Assembly (NCBI RefSeq): GCF_003473485.1
Contig: NC_053045.1
Location: forward strand, 4,924,501-4,988,500
Length of the DNA stretch: 64,000 nt
Direction: 5' to 3'
Source: Medicago truncatula
Taxonomy: Eukaryota > Streptophyta > Magnoliopsida > Fabales > Fabaceae
The notes under the pieces were generated by a model. The model was not told the origin of the DNA. It saw nothing but the letters and a program-made list of their open reading frames with translations, and searched no databases. Shown in pieces: positions 1 through 12,296 of the stretch. The position numbers were made by a program, and so were the translations under genes. Position 1 is the stretch's first letter; each line of letters starts with the position of its first letter.

Positions 1-403
1 CAACAAACAAAGCCATCGAGATTCGTAGATACGGATGAGAACCCAACTTCATATCGAAGGCACCATTTTAGATTAGGAACCAATCATTAAAGCGCGATAA
101 AGAAAGAACCCAACATATGTCGTGACGGTGGAGGGCGATTGCACCACCAGTCAAAGGATCTACATTTCAACAAAAAAGTTTTGGATTGTAAGGAAAAAGT
201 GAAAAAGACTAAGTGTGCTGCGGTAAAGAGTTTGAAGAAGAAAAAGAAGAGAAATCTTCTCTCTTTGTAGAATTTTCCCAAATATGTTTCAAGCTCAAAA
301 GAAAAGTAATATTAAAATATCTCAATTAAACAAATTAATTTTTGGTTAAAAAATTAATATTTCTTTTAAAAAAATATATATTTTGAAGAGAAAAAAAAAA
401 GTT
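1..403. other. No gene recognised
   Basis: AT-rich sequence with no coding exon that I can support. The short open frames here have low-complexity Lys/Phe-rich translations and no recognisable domain. It could be the flank of a gene lying to the left of the window. Confidence 0.4.
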
Positions 404-742
404 TTAATTGCACTTTCGGTCTCTTATCTTTTCAAAAGTTGTGATTTTAGCCCCCTAACTAATAAAAATACAAAATAGTCCCCTATGTATTGGATCTTTG
501 GTAGTTTTGGCCCCTAAGATCACTTTTGACTTAGTCTTCGCTGACGTGGCATCCACATCCCTTAAGTGAGGTGCCACGTGTCGACCATTGTGGATGTCAC
601 GTCAGCGAAGACTAAGTCAAAAGTGGTCTTGGGGGCCAAAACTGCCAAAAATTCAATACATAGGGGGCTGTTTTGTATTTTTATTAGTTAGGGGGCTAAA
701 ATCGCAAGTTTTGGAAATATAAGAGGGCAAAAGTGCAATTAA
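404..742. mobile_element. Inverted-repeat MITE, about 339 bp
   Basis: The ends begin ttaattgcac and finish gtgcaattaa, and the arms pair over more than 100 bp (tagtcccctatgtattgg-type sequence on the left, its complement on the right) around a centre near position 575. There is no coding capacity, so it is non-autonomous. The same type of terminal sequence (taattgcactttt/ggcccc) recurs at 43.96-45.95 kb. I could not identify a clear target-site duplication in the A/T-rich flanks. Confidence 0.75.
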
Positions 743-922
743 GAAAAAAAAAGACAAGTATTTGAAATTTCATGAAAAATGGACAATATTTAAAATTGAC
801 CATTGATGTAATTTACTAATTAGATGTTCATTCTAAACCATTGGATCTAAAAAATCGCAGCACATATATTCCTCAATCAAACCAACCTTATCAAAGTGCC
901 TTCGTTATCTATCCTCTCAGTT

Positions 923-2407
923 ATGGCCATGGCATCATCACTGCTTCTAGCATCACCTTCTCCACTCTCTCTTCAACTCCACGCTTCCTCTTCTCACCTT
1001 TCCTTCTCTCAATCCCAATCTCTTCACTCACCACTCATCACTTCATCATTCCCTACCCTCTCTTCAACCTTGTCTCTTTCACCAACCCCTTCTGGTAACT
1101 TTTTTCTCCAAAAAAAATGGAAATTTTGTTGTGAATTTGGCTTATTGTATTTGAATTTTGATGACCCAGTTATTGATTTTGGTTCTTTTTTGTTTTCTTG
1201 TAGTGTATTGTGGCAGAGGTGATAGGAAAACTGCCAAGGGCAAACGGTTCAGCCATTCGTTTGGAAATGTAATGTTCTTTTTTCCCAATTCCCCCACTTA
1301 TTTCAATTATTGAGTGTATGTTTGGTTCCAACATGAATTAGTTTTGTTAGAATTGATTTTAGTTAAAAGTGACTTTATCATAAATTTATCATGTTTTACA
1401 CATACATTGCTGTAAAAGTGATTTATTTTTTTTAAGAATCAAGTGTAGTATCTTATCTTATTTTGAATTAACAAGTGATTCTTAATTCATAGTATTATTT
1501 TGGATAGTTTGACTGATTGAATTAAGTGTAGTGTCGTATCAGTTTAATATTTGATATGTGAGCCAATGACGCATGATGTTAAATTTATTTCTTGTTGACG
1601 CATGATGTTAAATTTATCATGTTTTACACATACATTGCTGTAAAAGTGATTTTTTTTTTTTAAGAATCAAGTGTAGTATCTTATCTTATTTTGACTTAAC
1701 AAGTGATTCTTAATTCATAGTATTATTTTGGATAGTTTGACTGATTGAATTAAGTGTAGTGTCGTATCAGTTTAATATTTGATATGTGAGCCAATGAAGC
1801 ATGATGTTAAATTTATTTCTTGATGGGGAGATTCCACCGATACTTGCCTCTCGCGCGTTGCTTTGAGTGGCACTATACCATTTCTTTGACGCACCCCAAC
1901 TAAGAAAAGAAATTGTTTGAATCAAAATTGTTTTTGGATGTGATTCATATTAACATTAAAGTAATTCTTCCCTTTTTGTTTTGCTAAATTATTAGTGTTG
2001 AATGTGTTTTCAGTCTTTATAATTTATATTTTTTGTTTTTAGTCATTGAACCGATTTTTTTGTCCTAAAAAAGGGACTAAAAACATACATTTTAGTAATT
2101 TGTAGGATTGAAAGGTTAATACTGATCCTAAAAACAAAATTCGAAATTATTAAAGCACTGAAAACATATTCAATCTTTATTATTTGTCGTGGATATTTGT
2201 TGAAATTGTAGTGGATGTTGTGGTGAATACTTCCAAGGTTATTTTGAAAAATATGTTATTTGATGTTATCAGGCAAGGCCGAGGAACAAGAACAAGGGTA
2301 CAGGACCACCAAGGATTTATGCTCCACCAGATGCTACCAAGAAAGAGAAGCTTGAAGATAAGGAAGTGATTGAGATTGAAATTAATGAATCCCTTTTTCC
2401 TAGTTAG
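923..2407 (+). CDS. PSRP4: Plastid-specific 30S ribosomal protein 4 (PSRP4 / bTHXc)
   Basis: Three exons (923-1094, 1204-1268, 2273-2407) encode 123 residues. The Ser/Leu-rich N-terminus (about residues 1-57) is a chloroplast transit peptide. The mature part starts [20 protein letters not shown] and continues with [14 protein letters not shown], the highly basic Thx-type 30S subunit protein, then ends in an acidic tail ([14 protein letters not shown]). The family is a small structural component of the chloroplast small ribosomal subunit, related to bacterial bTHX. Both introns are GT..AG with phases 1 and 0. I chose the ATG at 923; a second in-frame ATG follows two codons later and would work equally well. 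Intron 2 (1 kb) carries a 228-bp tandem duplication. No neighbour is functionally linked. Family identification is firm from the conserved core; the transit cleavage point is inferred. Confidence 0.93.
1381..1822. repeat. Tandem duplication in PSRP4 intron 2
   Basis: Two nearly identical blocks, 1381-1594 and 1609-1822, are offset by 228 bp. Both contain acatacattgctgtaaaagtg near the start and end in gatgttaaatttatttcttg. Only a few substitutions and a poly-T length change separate them, so the duplication is recent. The block lies between the donor at 1269 and acceptor at 2273 and should not change the protein. Confidence 0.9.
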
Positions 2408-5052
2408 TTGATTTTAGTGTTGCACTGTAATTTTGAGAGTTTCATGATTTATAGTTTTTGACATATGGATTCCATTTGGCATATACTATTTGGATTTTGC
2501 TTGTTATCCTTATTTGAGTTCACTTTGCAACCTTATTTTAGTCTCTATTATGTAAGCTCTTGCTATATCGTATTGAGGGTGGGATTGGAAACACTCTTAT
2601 AGTCGAGGTTTAAAATCCTGGTCACAGTTTGCGAAAAAGTTGTAGGCAAATACTGCCAATTCGGTCATAATTTTTGTCGCGATGTGGTTGGGAAGACATC
2701 AAAAACCTCGATGTCGTGGATTTTTCTCCTTAGGATCTGTGCTGTTGTAGATGTCTAACAACCAAACAAAAGTTTCCTATGGGAAAAAATGGTTAGGAAC
2801 GTTGGTAGAGTGATAGAATCCAAAAATGTTGGAAAGGTCATGTTTGTTGAATTAAACCTTTGCTTCTGCAACGTGTATGCTGTTGTTACACAGTCACTCT
2901 TATGCGCTCAATTTCGGGCATATGTTGCATGGTTTTTCATTATTTGCATTATACTTTTATGGTGTTGTTTGATTCATGTTGTCAACCCAAGACTTTGGTT
3001 GTTACTGTCTTCTTAGAATACTTTTAGACATGTTAGAGTTAAACAACTTAGAAGAGAGATGAAGATACCGACTAGTTTATTACCATTGAAGATCGAAAGG
3101 AAAAGATCAGGCAGATTTAAATGCACCAGAAATTGTTGCATCTGTTTTTATCGTCTTTGTTAGCTTCATCTTCTTCCTGTTGTTTGTCATCTAATGATAT
3201 TAGGATAGTATAAGTTTGTTATTGTTTATGAAGAGAAGAGACACATATCTGTCTTTGTTATTTGAACTGGATAATGCTGGTTTGCAAAGATTCGAGCTTT
3301 GGTTTGAATTTGTGTTTCGGTTTGGAAGTTCATAACAATATTTGAAGCCAGAGTGTGCTTTTGCTCAAATCACATTGAAATTCCCATTTTTCGTCTCAAC
3401 AACCATTACCACAAAAATGTTATACTTTTGCAAATGACACAATTATTTGAGACGACTGTTCCAGTGATACTTCTTTATTGAATTGTGTCCACATTGTGTC
3501 TATTACATTTTCAATGGCCATAGCTCCTTTTTTTTTCCTTTCCACCTGGCTTTGAGCCTGAAATCAAATATGTGTTGTGTCTATTACACTTGAATAGTCA
3601 ATCTTTCGTGTGCCTAGCTAAGATTGCTCTACCTTCATACACAACAATCGAATAAGAGTAAATCCAAAGGAAAAGGAAATTTATAATTTTTTTTTTAAGA
3701 AAGCAAACTGGTCCACTGAAATTGACACAAGAAAGAATCAAACACGAGATTTTGAGATAAGCACTCTCTAAAATTTCAAGGCAACACCAGGCCAAATCAA
3801 GCGGGTTAAGAAAATTTATAAATTAAAAAATGGATATCGAAGTTTTGTTAGCAATTAGAGTCGTAGAAACTTCTTAATTGAGGAAAATATTCAACCGCAG
3901 ATTTGTCTAATCATTCTTTCAAAGGGTGCTTGACTAGTAATCCAATGGCTCAACTGAGATTCATAATTCACTATTGGAACAAACATCTAGAGTGTGATTA
4001 ATTCAAATGAAAGAAGAAACAAGTGAACGTCCAATGTCAAGGATATCTAATGTAGAGGGTAATTGGTAAGATGGCAAGGATGACATGATTCCAAAAGCTA
4101 AATGTGTCTTTAATGCAGGGGTGAAATAAAAGTTATGCCCTTTTTTTTTAACACTTTGGTAAAAGACTATGATAATCTGAAGTTCGGTTGCAAGATAAGT
4201 AAAGTCTAACAAAAATTTGTTCTACTCAAGAATCGAACTTAGATTATGTTGAACAATTCATCTTTGATGGAACTCATTAACCATTTGAATCTAATTTACT
4301 GGTTAAAGCTATATCTCTATACATTGAGCTACGATTTGTAAAATATGTAGTCTGCCATAAATTATATGAAACATTTATGCATCCTAAAACCAATGATAGA
4401 ATCAATATTGGTGTTTTAATTGACCTATTTAAACTTATCTACAATATAAATACTTGTTTATGAGAGATTATACCAACATTTTTTGAAGTGTTCATAAGTT
4501 GTTGGACATAAATACGTGTTTGAGAGAGATTATACAAACAATTTTTGACGAGTTCATAAGCCCTTCATGATAGTTTATGAAAACAAATTTATAAAATAAA
4601 AATTGATTTTTTTTTATATTTTGTTATAAAAATAGATTATGTGCAAGTATTTATATAATAACCGATTATGTTACAAGTGCTCAATTAAATTGTTTATTTA
4701 ATTAGTGTCTTCGAGTCATTGCGATTTCAACAAAAACTACCCATTTTAATTCCAACGATAGCATGTCAATTGTAATTTCAATAAATTTACTGTGATTCCA
4801 AACATACAATTAAAAGAAGAAGATTCTGACCAATTCGCCTAATTAATTTCCAACAAAACTAACAGTAACACACATGGATTTCATATGAAAAATTGAACCA
4901 ACAATTCAAATCTTGTATCACAAAATCTAATTATCCGTGAATTGCACAAGTTTTCTGAGTATCTAAAAGACACATACTTGTAGATACATTTACCTTATTT
5001 AATAGTATTATATTTATATTATCCAAAATTTAATACTAATAGGTTCCACCAA
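2408..5052. other. Intergenic, no gene recognised
   Basis: No exon with recognisable protein similarity. At about 2595-2745 there is a diverged copy of a repeat rich in 'gtcacagtttgcg' and 'tcgcgatgtggttg' words also seen at 8.1, 22.8 and 33.3 kb. Around 4400-4700 there is a diverged copy of a gtttggat-type MITE with an internal tandem duplication (ataaatacttgtttatgaga and a near copy about 60 bp later). A reversed tRNA-like repeat (caagaatcgaacttagatt) lies near 4229. Confidence 0.45.
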
Positions 5053-5060
5053 TATAAAAA
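5053..5060 (+). promoter_or_regulatory. TATA box of the CBM20 gene
   Basis: The motif tataaaaa sits in ccaatataaaaaggacccc, 149 bp before the chosen ATG. A transcription start about 30 bp downstream would give a 5' leader of about 120 nt. A possible acceptor (gttgtgttgcag) just upstream of the ATG leaves room for a 5'UTR intron. This is read from motif and spacing only. Confidence 0.5.
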
Positions 5061-5208
5061 GGACCCCACATAACCCTCAAAAACCACCAGCATCAGATAG
5101 ATTCTGCAAAACAAAACAACAAAATCTAATCGTACAAGGAACCAAACCAAACATCATTGTGTTGTGTCTTAAGTACTTGTGTTGTGTTGCAGATCAAACT
5201 TCACTGTG

Positions 5209-8200
5209 ATGAAACCCTTCACAAGTTTTAGTTCTAAACCTATAGTTCATAAGCTAGGATCTTTGTCTCCTAGTATTTCTTTTCATGTTTCTGATAGACC
5301 CTTTTCTTGTTTCACTCTTCACTCTAGAAATGAACAAAAAAGTTCCATTTTTTGTCTCTTGAAACTTGTCCAAAACAAGGGTGTTTGCCCTTTGCATGTT
5401 GTGCCATCAGAACACCAGGTTTATTTCTATCTGATTTTTTTTTTTTTCAATAATTTGTTCTTTGTTTGAGTTTGATTAATGGGTTGGAGTTATTTAATTG
5501 TTTGGAACATTTTATTTGCTAGTTTTAATTCTTTGTCCTTTTGTTTTCATTCTATGATGCAAAGTTATTTTCACTTTTTATATGATGCATAGATCCTAAA
5601 ATTGATGCTGTTATACTCTTTGGTTTGATTGAGTAATTGTTGACATGATTGATACCAATTCAACAACAAAACAATCTATTTCCTTTTTAAGCAACTTTTT
5701 TGTTTGGTTTTGTTTTTGGCCATTTCAACAACAACACTTTTTCCTATTGCAAATTTTTCTCTTTTCCTTCCATGTCAGTGGTGGAATATGTTAACTGTTT
5801 TGAGAATTTTCTTTTCATATGTAAGAATTCGAGAGGATATGAGTTAAACTAATTGATTTTGTTGTTGTTTAATGGAGTGAAGTTTGTTGAGTGGTTTTCT
5901 GATTGTTGTATATACATTAAGGATCTGTTTGGATTGAATTATTTGAGCTTATTTAGTGATATAAACACTTGTAAGATTGTTTGGAGAGCTTATGAATACT
6001 GCTTTGACAAGTCCATAAACTGTTTTCAGCTTATATAAAAATAGTTTGGCTTCATTTTATTCTTTGTTATAGAAATAACTTATACATAAGCACTTATACG
6101 ATAAACGCATATGCTATAGCTATAAGCTTTTAATTAAGTTGTTTATCCAAACATGAACTAAATAAATTAAGAGAACTGATAAATATTTCGGTATATTTGA
6201 TGAGAGATTGTCTTGTTCTGTATAAATGTTGCAGGAGGTAGATTTGGAACCTGTTGAGTCTCAAGTTCAACAAAGTGAACAAACAAGTAGGTTCTCGGGG
6301 CCTATTTTTTTCTTTTTGTGCCGCATGTCTTCCAAAAGAACTCAAATCCCTAACATTTGTAAATTATGTGTTATGCAGACGACTCAAAGTTCGTTCGTGT
6401 TGAGTTTCAGCTACTAAAAGATTGCGACTTTGGGGAACAGTTTCTAATAGTTGGAGATGATCCTAAGCTTGGTTTATGGAACCCTTTAGATGCATTACCA
6501 TTGACATGGTCTGATGGCCATATATGGACTGTTGAGCTGGTATAGTAGTACTATTCAAATCATTAAGATATTGTTTGGTGGAAAACATTTTTAACGCTCA
6601 AAATCGTTTTTTATTAATACCAAATTGCCAGTCACATTGTTTTCACTTTTTTTTTTTGTTTCCTAAATGTTCTCGAAACGTGGCTGGAGCAGTCCTTGGC
6701 CAGACTTCACCTCCCGACCGAACTCTAGATTAATAGAGCCCTTTCCCATGGCATAGGGAACAAAATGAAAACAATGTGACAATTTTGTAATTAAAAGTAA
6801 AAGAACAGAGAAAATTCCAACTGAAAAATGTTTTTTGAAAGCAGACCATTGTTATGTAGTGGTTCTTTATGTTTTTTATCATGTGATCAGGATATGCCAG
6901 CCGGAAAATCAATCCTATACAAGTTTATACTTAAAGGAAAAGAAGGTGATATTATTTGGCAACCGGGGTTGGATCGAGTAATCCAAACATGGGAAACTAT
7001 GAACAGAATAATTGTTCTTGAGGATTGGGAGAATGCAGAACTTCAGAAAATAATAGAGGAAGATACACTTTCTCAAACAAATGAAGAACCTCCGGTTCTA
7101 CCAGAAGTGTCAACTTCTACTGATATTGTATCCGGCATTGAAGAAACACAAATTGACACTTTGGAGAAACTGATTGATGAACCAGTCCTGCAACAAATCA
7201 TTGATGATCATGACAGTAATTCTTCATCAATAGAGAATCCAATGTCTATGTTTGCAGAAAATATAGGTTCCTCGGAGGATCTCACAGAAAGTAAAAGTCA
7301 AACAACGTATAAAGCGAATGTTGTTCAAAAGAGTGAAGAATCTGCAGATGGTTTTCAAAATGATGATATAAAACATGAACTTGGATACAATGGAAATCCT
7401 GCAGCGTTAAAGAATAAAAAAGGGACGATTGTTGAGGGAAGCTTAATCGATTTTGAAGGAGGTCCTGTTCTTGTACCTGGCCTAATACCGTTGACTGAAG
7501 AAGCTGGTCCAAGTGAAGTTGTTGAAGAAGAAAAGACCGCGGTAGAGCCTTCAATTGAATCTTTTGAAACTCAGGACCAGAATATACCAGAGGTAACTGC
7601 TTGATGAGTGTGACGCTCCCTTTCGAATTGTTTGATTCCGTTTCTTTAAAAGCTTGTTAGGGTTTGCAGTCCACTTAGAAAAGAACTAATTAGGTAGTTA
7701 TCTGAAGCACCTTGTTTCGTTTGTATCATCATCATCTATGTTTATCATCAATGAAGTGAGTTTTGTTCAAATCCAACGCTCATCACCACCTTGTTTCTTA
7801 CATACATAATCAATGCATCTTCAGGCCAAAAGGAAAGAGGAAAAATTGCTTCCAATTTGATTGTTATCAGTAATTAAACATATCTTAATCTTAACCACTA
7901 TAATGAAGTTCTCTAACAATTATTGTAAACAAATAGCTAGGCTATTATTGTGAAAGATGTTACCATGAACTTTTGGCTCTTGAATGACACAAGCCATTGC
8001 TATTTACTACACACAATTTATTGTAATCTTAAACAAGCTGGCGAGGTTCTAAATTAAGGTTACAGTCATGGTCCTTGATATTGCGGAAAATCGCAGTCAA
8101 ATGTGGTTGATGCATGCAACCTCAGTTGTGGTTGCAAAGACTTTAAAAACTTTGATGTTGCAGCCCAGATCACGGCCGCAAACCTTTTTGTTAAAACCCT

Positions 8201-9552
8201 GCAGACCTGTTATAAAAACGTAACAAGCATTCCATCTAGCATTATTAAGTGTATGTTTGGAATCAATCGTGGTGGCACTGTGATTTTATTAAAGCTCAAA
8301 AGTGCAGTTTTTGCCAAAATCACCATGAGTCGCCATGATTGTGTCAAATTCACCGCCAATCCAAACAAGTACTAAAATTACATGCAGACGTAACAATGCC
8401 ATACAAGTTTCCTCATTTTATAATACATAAACTATTCGACATTGAGTAAAATGTATCTGATGTGTTTTCATCGATAAGCTTCTGATGAAAAAACAACAGG
8501 GCTTCACTTGTAGGGTTTAGTTAGGCTCAATATGTTTTACCATTAATCATTTAAACCAATGTGTAGACTTGCACAATTTTTAATATATGCTGCAGCTGTT
8601 CAATAGTTGATGCTAGTGTTGATGTCTCTTTAATGTTGTTTTTCATGTGCTTCAACTGAAAATGCTCAGTTAAGTAAGGAGCAAGTATCAAATGATGAAA
8701 CTGCACAAGAGATAAGTTCAACATCAAATGATGAAACTGCACAAGAGATAAGTTCAACAATCAATGATGAGCTGAATTTCCACGAAGAGCAGTTTTATTT
8801 GGCATCAACAATGGAAGAAGGGTCAAACTCAGAGCCAATTCATGGTAATGCCTTGCAAAATGACATCCAGTGGGGCTTCGAAACGGTAAAGAAGTTTCTA
8901 ACAAAATTTAGATTGTTTTGATGTCAAATGTGATTGATGTATGCTACCTCAATTGTGGTTGGCGTTCCGGTTGCAAAGGCATCAAAAACATTGATGCTGC
9001 AGCCCAAATCATGGTTGCAAATAATTTTTTAAAACCCTAGACTTTTTACAAAGACTTAATAATCATTCCATCTAGCACTGCTAAGATTAGATTCAAATGC
9101 GACAATACCATACAAGTCTCCCCATTTTATTATTCAAATTCAAGAACTCGTGCATTTTCTGCAATAAACTTCTTATGACATACCGATAGGGCTTCACCAG
9201 CTTTGTAGGGTTGAGTTAGGCTCAATAGTTTTACCATTAATTATTTTAATATATGATATTAAATATTCGATGCTAGTGTTAATGTCTCTTTAATGTTGTT
9301 TTTTCATGTTTTTCAACTGAAAATGTTCAGTTGAGTAAGGATCAAGAATCAGATGATGACACACCACAAGAGATAATTACAAATACAACAATCAATGATG
9401 AACTGAATTCACATGAAGAGCAGTTTCATTTGGCATCAACAATGGAAGAAGAATCTAACTCAGAGCCAACTCATGGTAATGCCTTGCGAAATGACATCGA
9501 ATGGGGCCGCGAAACGGTAAAGAAGTTTCTAACAAAATTTGGATTGCTTTGA
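5209..9552 (+). CDS. CBM20 starch-binding-domain protein, plastid-type, with duplicated last exon
   Basis: Exons 5209-5418, 6235-6286, 6379-6539 and 6891-7592 read in one frame. Residues 1 to about 70 look like a plastid transit region. Residues 92 to about 185 form a CBM20 starch-binding module: FGEQFLIVGDDPKLGLW, then IWTVELDMPAG, YKFILK and IIWQPGLDR, with aromatics W121, W137 and W164 as likely glucan contacts. An acidic, disordered tail follows. There is no catalytic domain, so this is probably a starch-associated accessory protein. The donor after 7592 (GAG|GTAACT) can join to either of two similar terminal exons in phase 0: 8670-8921 (total 458 aa) or 9331-9552 (448 aa). Without splicing it stops at 7604 (378 aa). 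The second copy ends EWGRETVKKFLTKFGLL. Which ending is used cannot be told from sequence. A similar protein exists in Arabidopsis (At5g01260, from memory). Confidence 0.85.
5923..6155. mobile_element. MITE in CBM20 gene intron 1
   Basis: The ends are inverted (tctgtttggat at the left, atccaaacatga at the right), with AT-rich internal sequence containing gtttggcttcattttattc and agaaataacttatac. Related copies lie at about 26318-26560, 34050-34260 and 35530-35810. It contains no coding sequence and lies wholly inside the intron. Confidence 0.65.
8040..8390. repeat. Copy of the 'gcggttgcaa' repeat family
   Basis: The words cgcagtcaaatgtggttg, cagttgtggttgcaaagac and cacggccgcaaacc mark a diverged family of short repeats built from (g)cggttgca/tgcaaccgc units. 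The segment is part of the left copy of the tandem duplication that also carries the terminal exon of the CBM20 gene. Other members lie at 22.75-22.92 kb and 33.18-33.44 kb. Confidence 0.55.
8095..9552 (+). repeat. Tandem segmental duplication carrying the CBM20 terminal exon
   Basis: A left copy (about 8095-8921) and a right copy (about 8928-9552) share an ordered series of words: ttgatgcatgcaacctcag / ttgatgtatgctacctcaa, cattccatctagca, tagggtttagttaggctcaa, and then the exon beginning at 8670 and 9331. The left exon also contains a perfect 36-bp tandem repeat (8688-8723 and 8724-8759) that adds SNDETAQEISST a second time. Both exons keep an acceptor (ctcag, ttcag), frame and stop. Confidence 0.9.
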
Positions 9553-11850
9553 TGTCACCTTTTTACAGAACCACTAGGAGAAAGTTCTTCAGTGAAAATG
9601 ATCATGAGTTCTGTGATTGTTCTCGTCTTTTTGCCTAAATTTTTATTGGCCTGGGGAAGATGGATAAGAACTCAAAGTGTTTCATGGTGATGCATGGCTA
9701 TTGATTGTTGAATTCATGCTATCTTTTGAAGATAATAATGTTTGTTGTATATTATTTTGTCTTGTTACATGGATTGTATTATTCTTTCAGTTTTGGCCAC
9801 TTCTGTATAGTGATATTGAATTACATAGATTGTATCACATGGATTTTATCTTTTAGTATAAAGTACTTAAGTAAGTGTTTGAAAGATATTACAGAAATAG
9901 AAGTAAGCGTTTGAAGGATATTACAGAAATAGCTTATAACTAACTAGGTTGTAAACAAAATAATATCTAAATCGAACCGAATTGAACAGTTGCCAAAGTA
10001 AAGTAACAGTTTGCGAACTGAACTGGACCGGTTCGCCTTGGTTCTGTTTGTGATCTATTGATGCAGTTGAGTTTGGTTTTTTTGCTTTTGTAAATAGTCC
10101 TAATACTTCAATTTGACTCGGTTTTTCATTCATTTTTCACCAGTCCTAATTATCAGTTAATAGCAGTTCCGTAACAGTTCAGTTTAAAAAAGGTAGTTTT
10201 GGTTCGATTTGGCATCACAAAATCGGTGCACTAAATTCTGATAAGTTTGGTGCAGTTTCTTCCTGAACTAAACCACGAAAGGCCGATTATAATAAAATAA
10301 AATAATAGAGAACCTTGAAAGGCCCTACTTATAACATGTTTATAAGTTATTTGCAGCTATCAACAGAGTTTGGATTTAGCAGAAAGAGCTAAGATTGCAC
10401 AACATGACAAACAAATTTTCGAAAAGAAATGTAGTCACGTGTTGCGATGTCTCAAGTACTGATATGCCTGATATCCTATGATTTTAGGTAAATATGTAGT
10501 GTTCAAACTTGATGTGTAGTTGTTCTTAGTTCAACAAGTTGATACATTTGAATTTAGGTTCCCTTGAATCGCGCAAGAGAGGTTCAGTACAATAATGTAT
10601 GTTGACTTGCTGTCTCCTTGTACTAGAGGTTTTAAAAATTAATAATTTGTGTTTATTGAGGAGTTTTGAGTAACAGGTTACGTTGATATGTGTAACTCAA
10701 AAAGTAATGAAGTACAAATGATAATCAAAGTCCATAATTATCAAGACTGCTTTGGAATGTTAAATAGACATGAGACGTGAATTGTTGTGAAGTTAACAAC
10801 GTACGGCAATGGGAGTCATATGTAACATGCATCTCCATGCTAAAATTGGAACTTGGGAGCCTCTCATAAATGAATACCAGTACTTTTTTCTATGACTTTT
10901 GTCATCAAATCTACTAGCATCAAGTCATCTAACGTGCCTCAGAATTTGTTTCATTTATGAGGATATAGATGTCGATTTCTACCCGGACATGGGGCCCACA
11001 TGCAGGGATTTTTCATTTTTCTCAAGTTTTGTTTAGGAGTTTTGGAGAATAGGGAAGAGATTAGGGTGAGAAATATAAAAGTATGTTTTTAGAGGATTAT
11101 AAATTAATATACTTTAAATTTTAGCAATGTTACAACAATATATATTGAATTGGAAGAGTTTATATAAATTCTCCAAAAAAAAATTTCGATCAATCCTTAA
11201 GTTCTCCTAAATTAGGTGAATTATATTTATGAAAAAAAATAAACCGTCAAAACTCTCTTATTTCAAAGTCTTATATTTTATCCATTTGATCATTCTTTTT
11301 CATCAAAGCCGTAATCTCATTCTTTTTTTCCACTAACTTGCAAACAAGTATACGGAAATTAATGTATAAATCGTAAATTATGCTATAATAATTTTAAATA
11401 TGTATTATTATTTAATTAAGTTCAAAAGTTACTGAGTAATCCAAATAAATTATACAGCCCCAGTTGAAAAATAATTTAAATTTATTATCTTTATAATTGT
11501 AAATATTTTTATTCCAAATTAATTAAGAGTGTGTTTGGTTGGGTTGAGAAATTAAGAGAGTCTCTTTAAAGTTGTACATCATCCATTCACTTTAAATTTT
11601 CTTATAACATTGGATAAATACATGGGAAATATAGTAGATTTACATGTTGATTAATAGAATAATTCTTTTTATGTTAACCCTCTTGTTCTTAAGGGAATGA
11701 AAATTTGGTTATTTGGAGTTGGATTATGAGTTAAGTATAGTCCGACCAATAATTGTTCCACTCAAAAATTAAATTCGAGTTCTTTCAAACGATTTATCAT
11801 TTGGTTATATAAGCATGTTTTTTAACAAATAAAATTATGAAATCAAGCAA
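9553..11850. other. Intergenic, no gene recognised
   Basis: No supported exon. A 31-bp unit ending gatattacagaaatag is tandemly repeated at about 9870-9932. Between 9970 and 10270 there are many gaaccg/ggttcg words (tcgaaccgaattgaacag, ctggaccggttcgcc), a repeat type seen again at 30.8-31.6 kb. A segment starting gagtgtgtttggttgggttg at 11528 resembles the end of a Tourist-like MITE, but I found no clear partner. Confidence 0.4.
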
Positions 11851-11852
11851 TT

Positions 11853-11995
11853 GGGTTCAAGTGGTTAATGAGTTCCACCAAGAATGAATTGTTTAGAAGA
11901 ACCTAGGTTTGATTCCTGGGTGAACGATTATTGGTCAGGTTTTATTTACTTCTCAATCGAACTTTAGATTACCAGAGTCTTTTTCCATGAGAACC
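11853..11995 (+). mobile_element. tRNA-like SINE-type repeat
   Basis: The sequence has a tRNA-like pol III layout: caagtggttaatgagttcca resembles an A box and ggtttgattcctgggtga resembles a B box. It is followed by taatta-rich sequence and a tcgaactttagatta segment. Similar modules recur at 25.33, 27.43, 43.15 and 55.72 kb. It does not fold as a functional tRNA. Confidence 0.4.
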
Positions 11996-12296
11996 GGAAA
12001 GTTAACACTAAAGAATAATTAAGACTGTCAATGAAAGTTATCATTTCAGCAATGTTTTCTTGGACCACTGAGTTTGTTGGTCAATTTGCTGGATCTGATG
12101 CCCTATTTGTTGGTTGATTTGCTGGATTTTTTAACATATTCAATCTTTTCCTGGCTGGTTCATCATCCATACCATCTTTTGGTACCCCTATAACTTTTTG
12201 TTTCTCTTTTGAAGGAGCTCATTCTTTCATCACATGGTTGTAGCATCCCCAATGCATACAAATTATATGTAGACCCACCATGTATTGCACTTGGTA

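Noticed and set aside
7593-7604. Stop at 7604 as the only end of the CBM20 protein
   Set aside because: A strong GT donor lies exactly at a codon boundary before it, and two conserved-looking terminal exons follow in the same phase, so spliced ends are more likely; the short form is kept only as an alternative.
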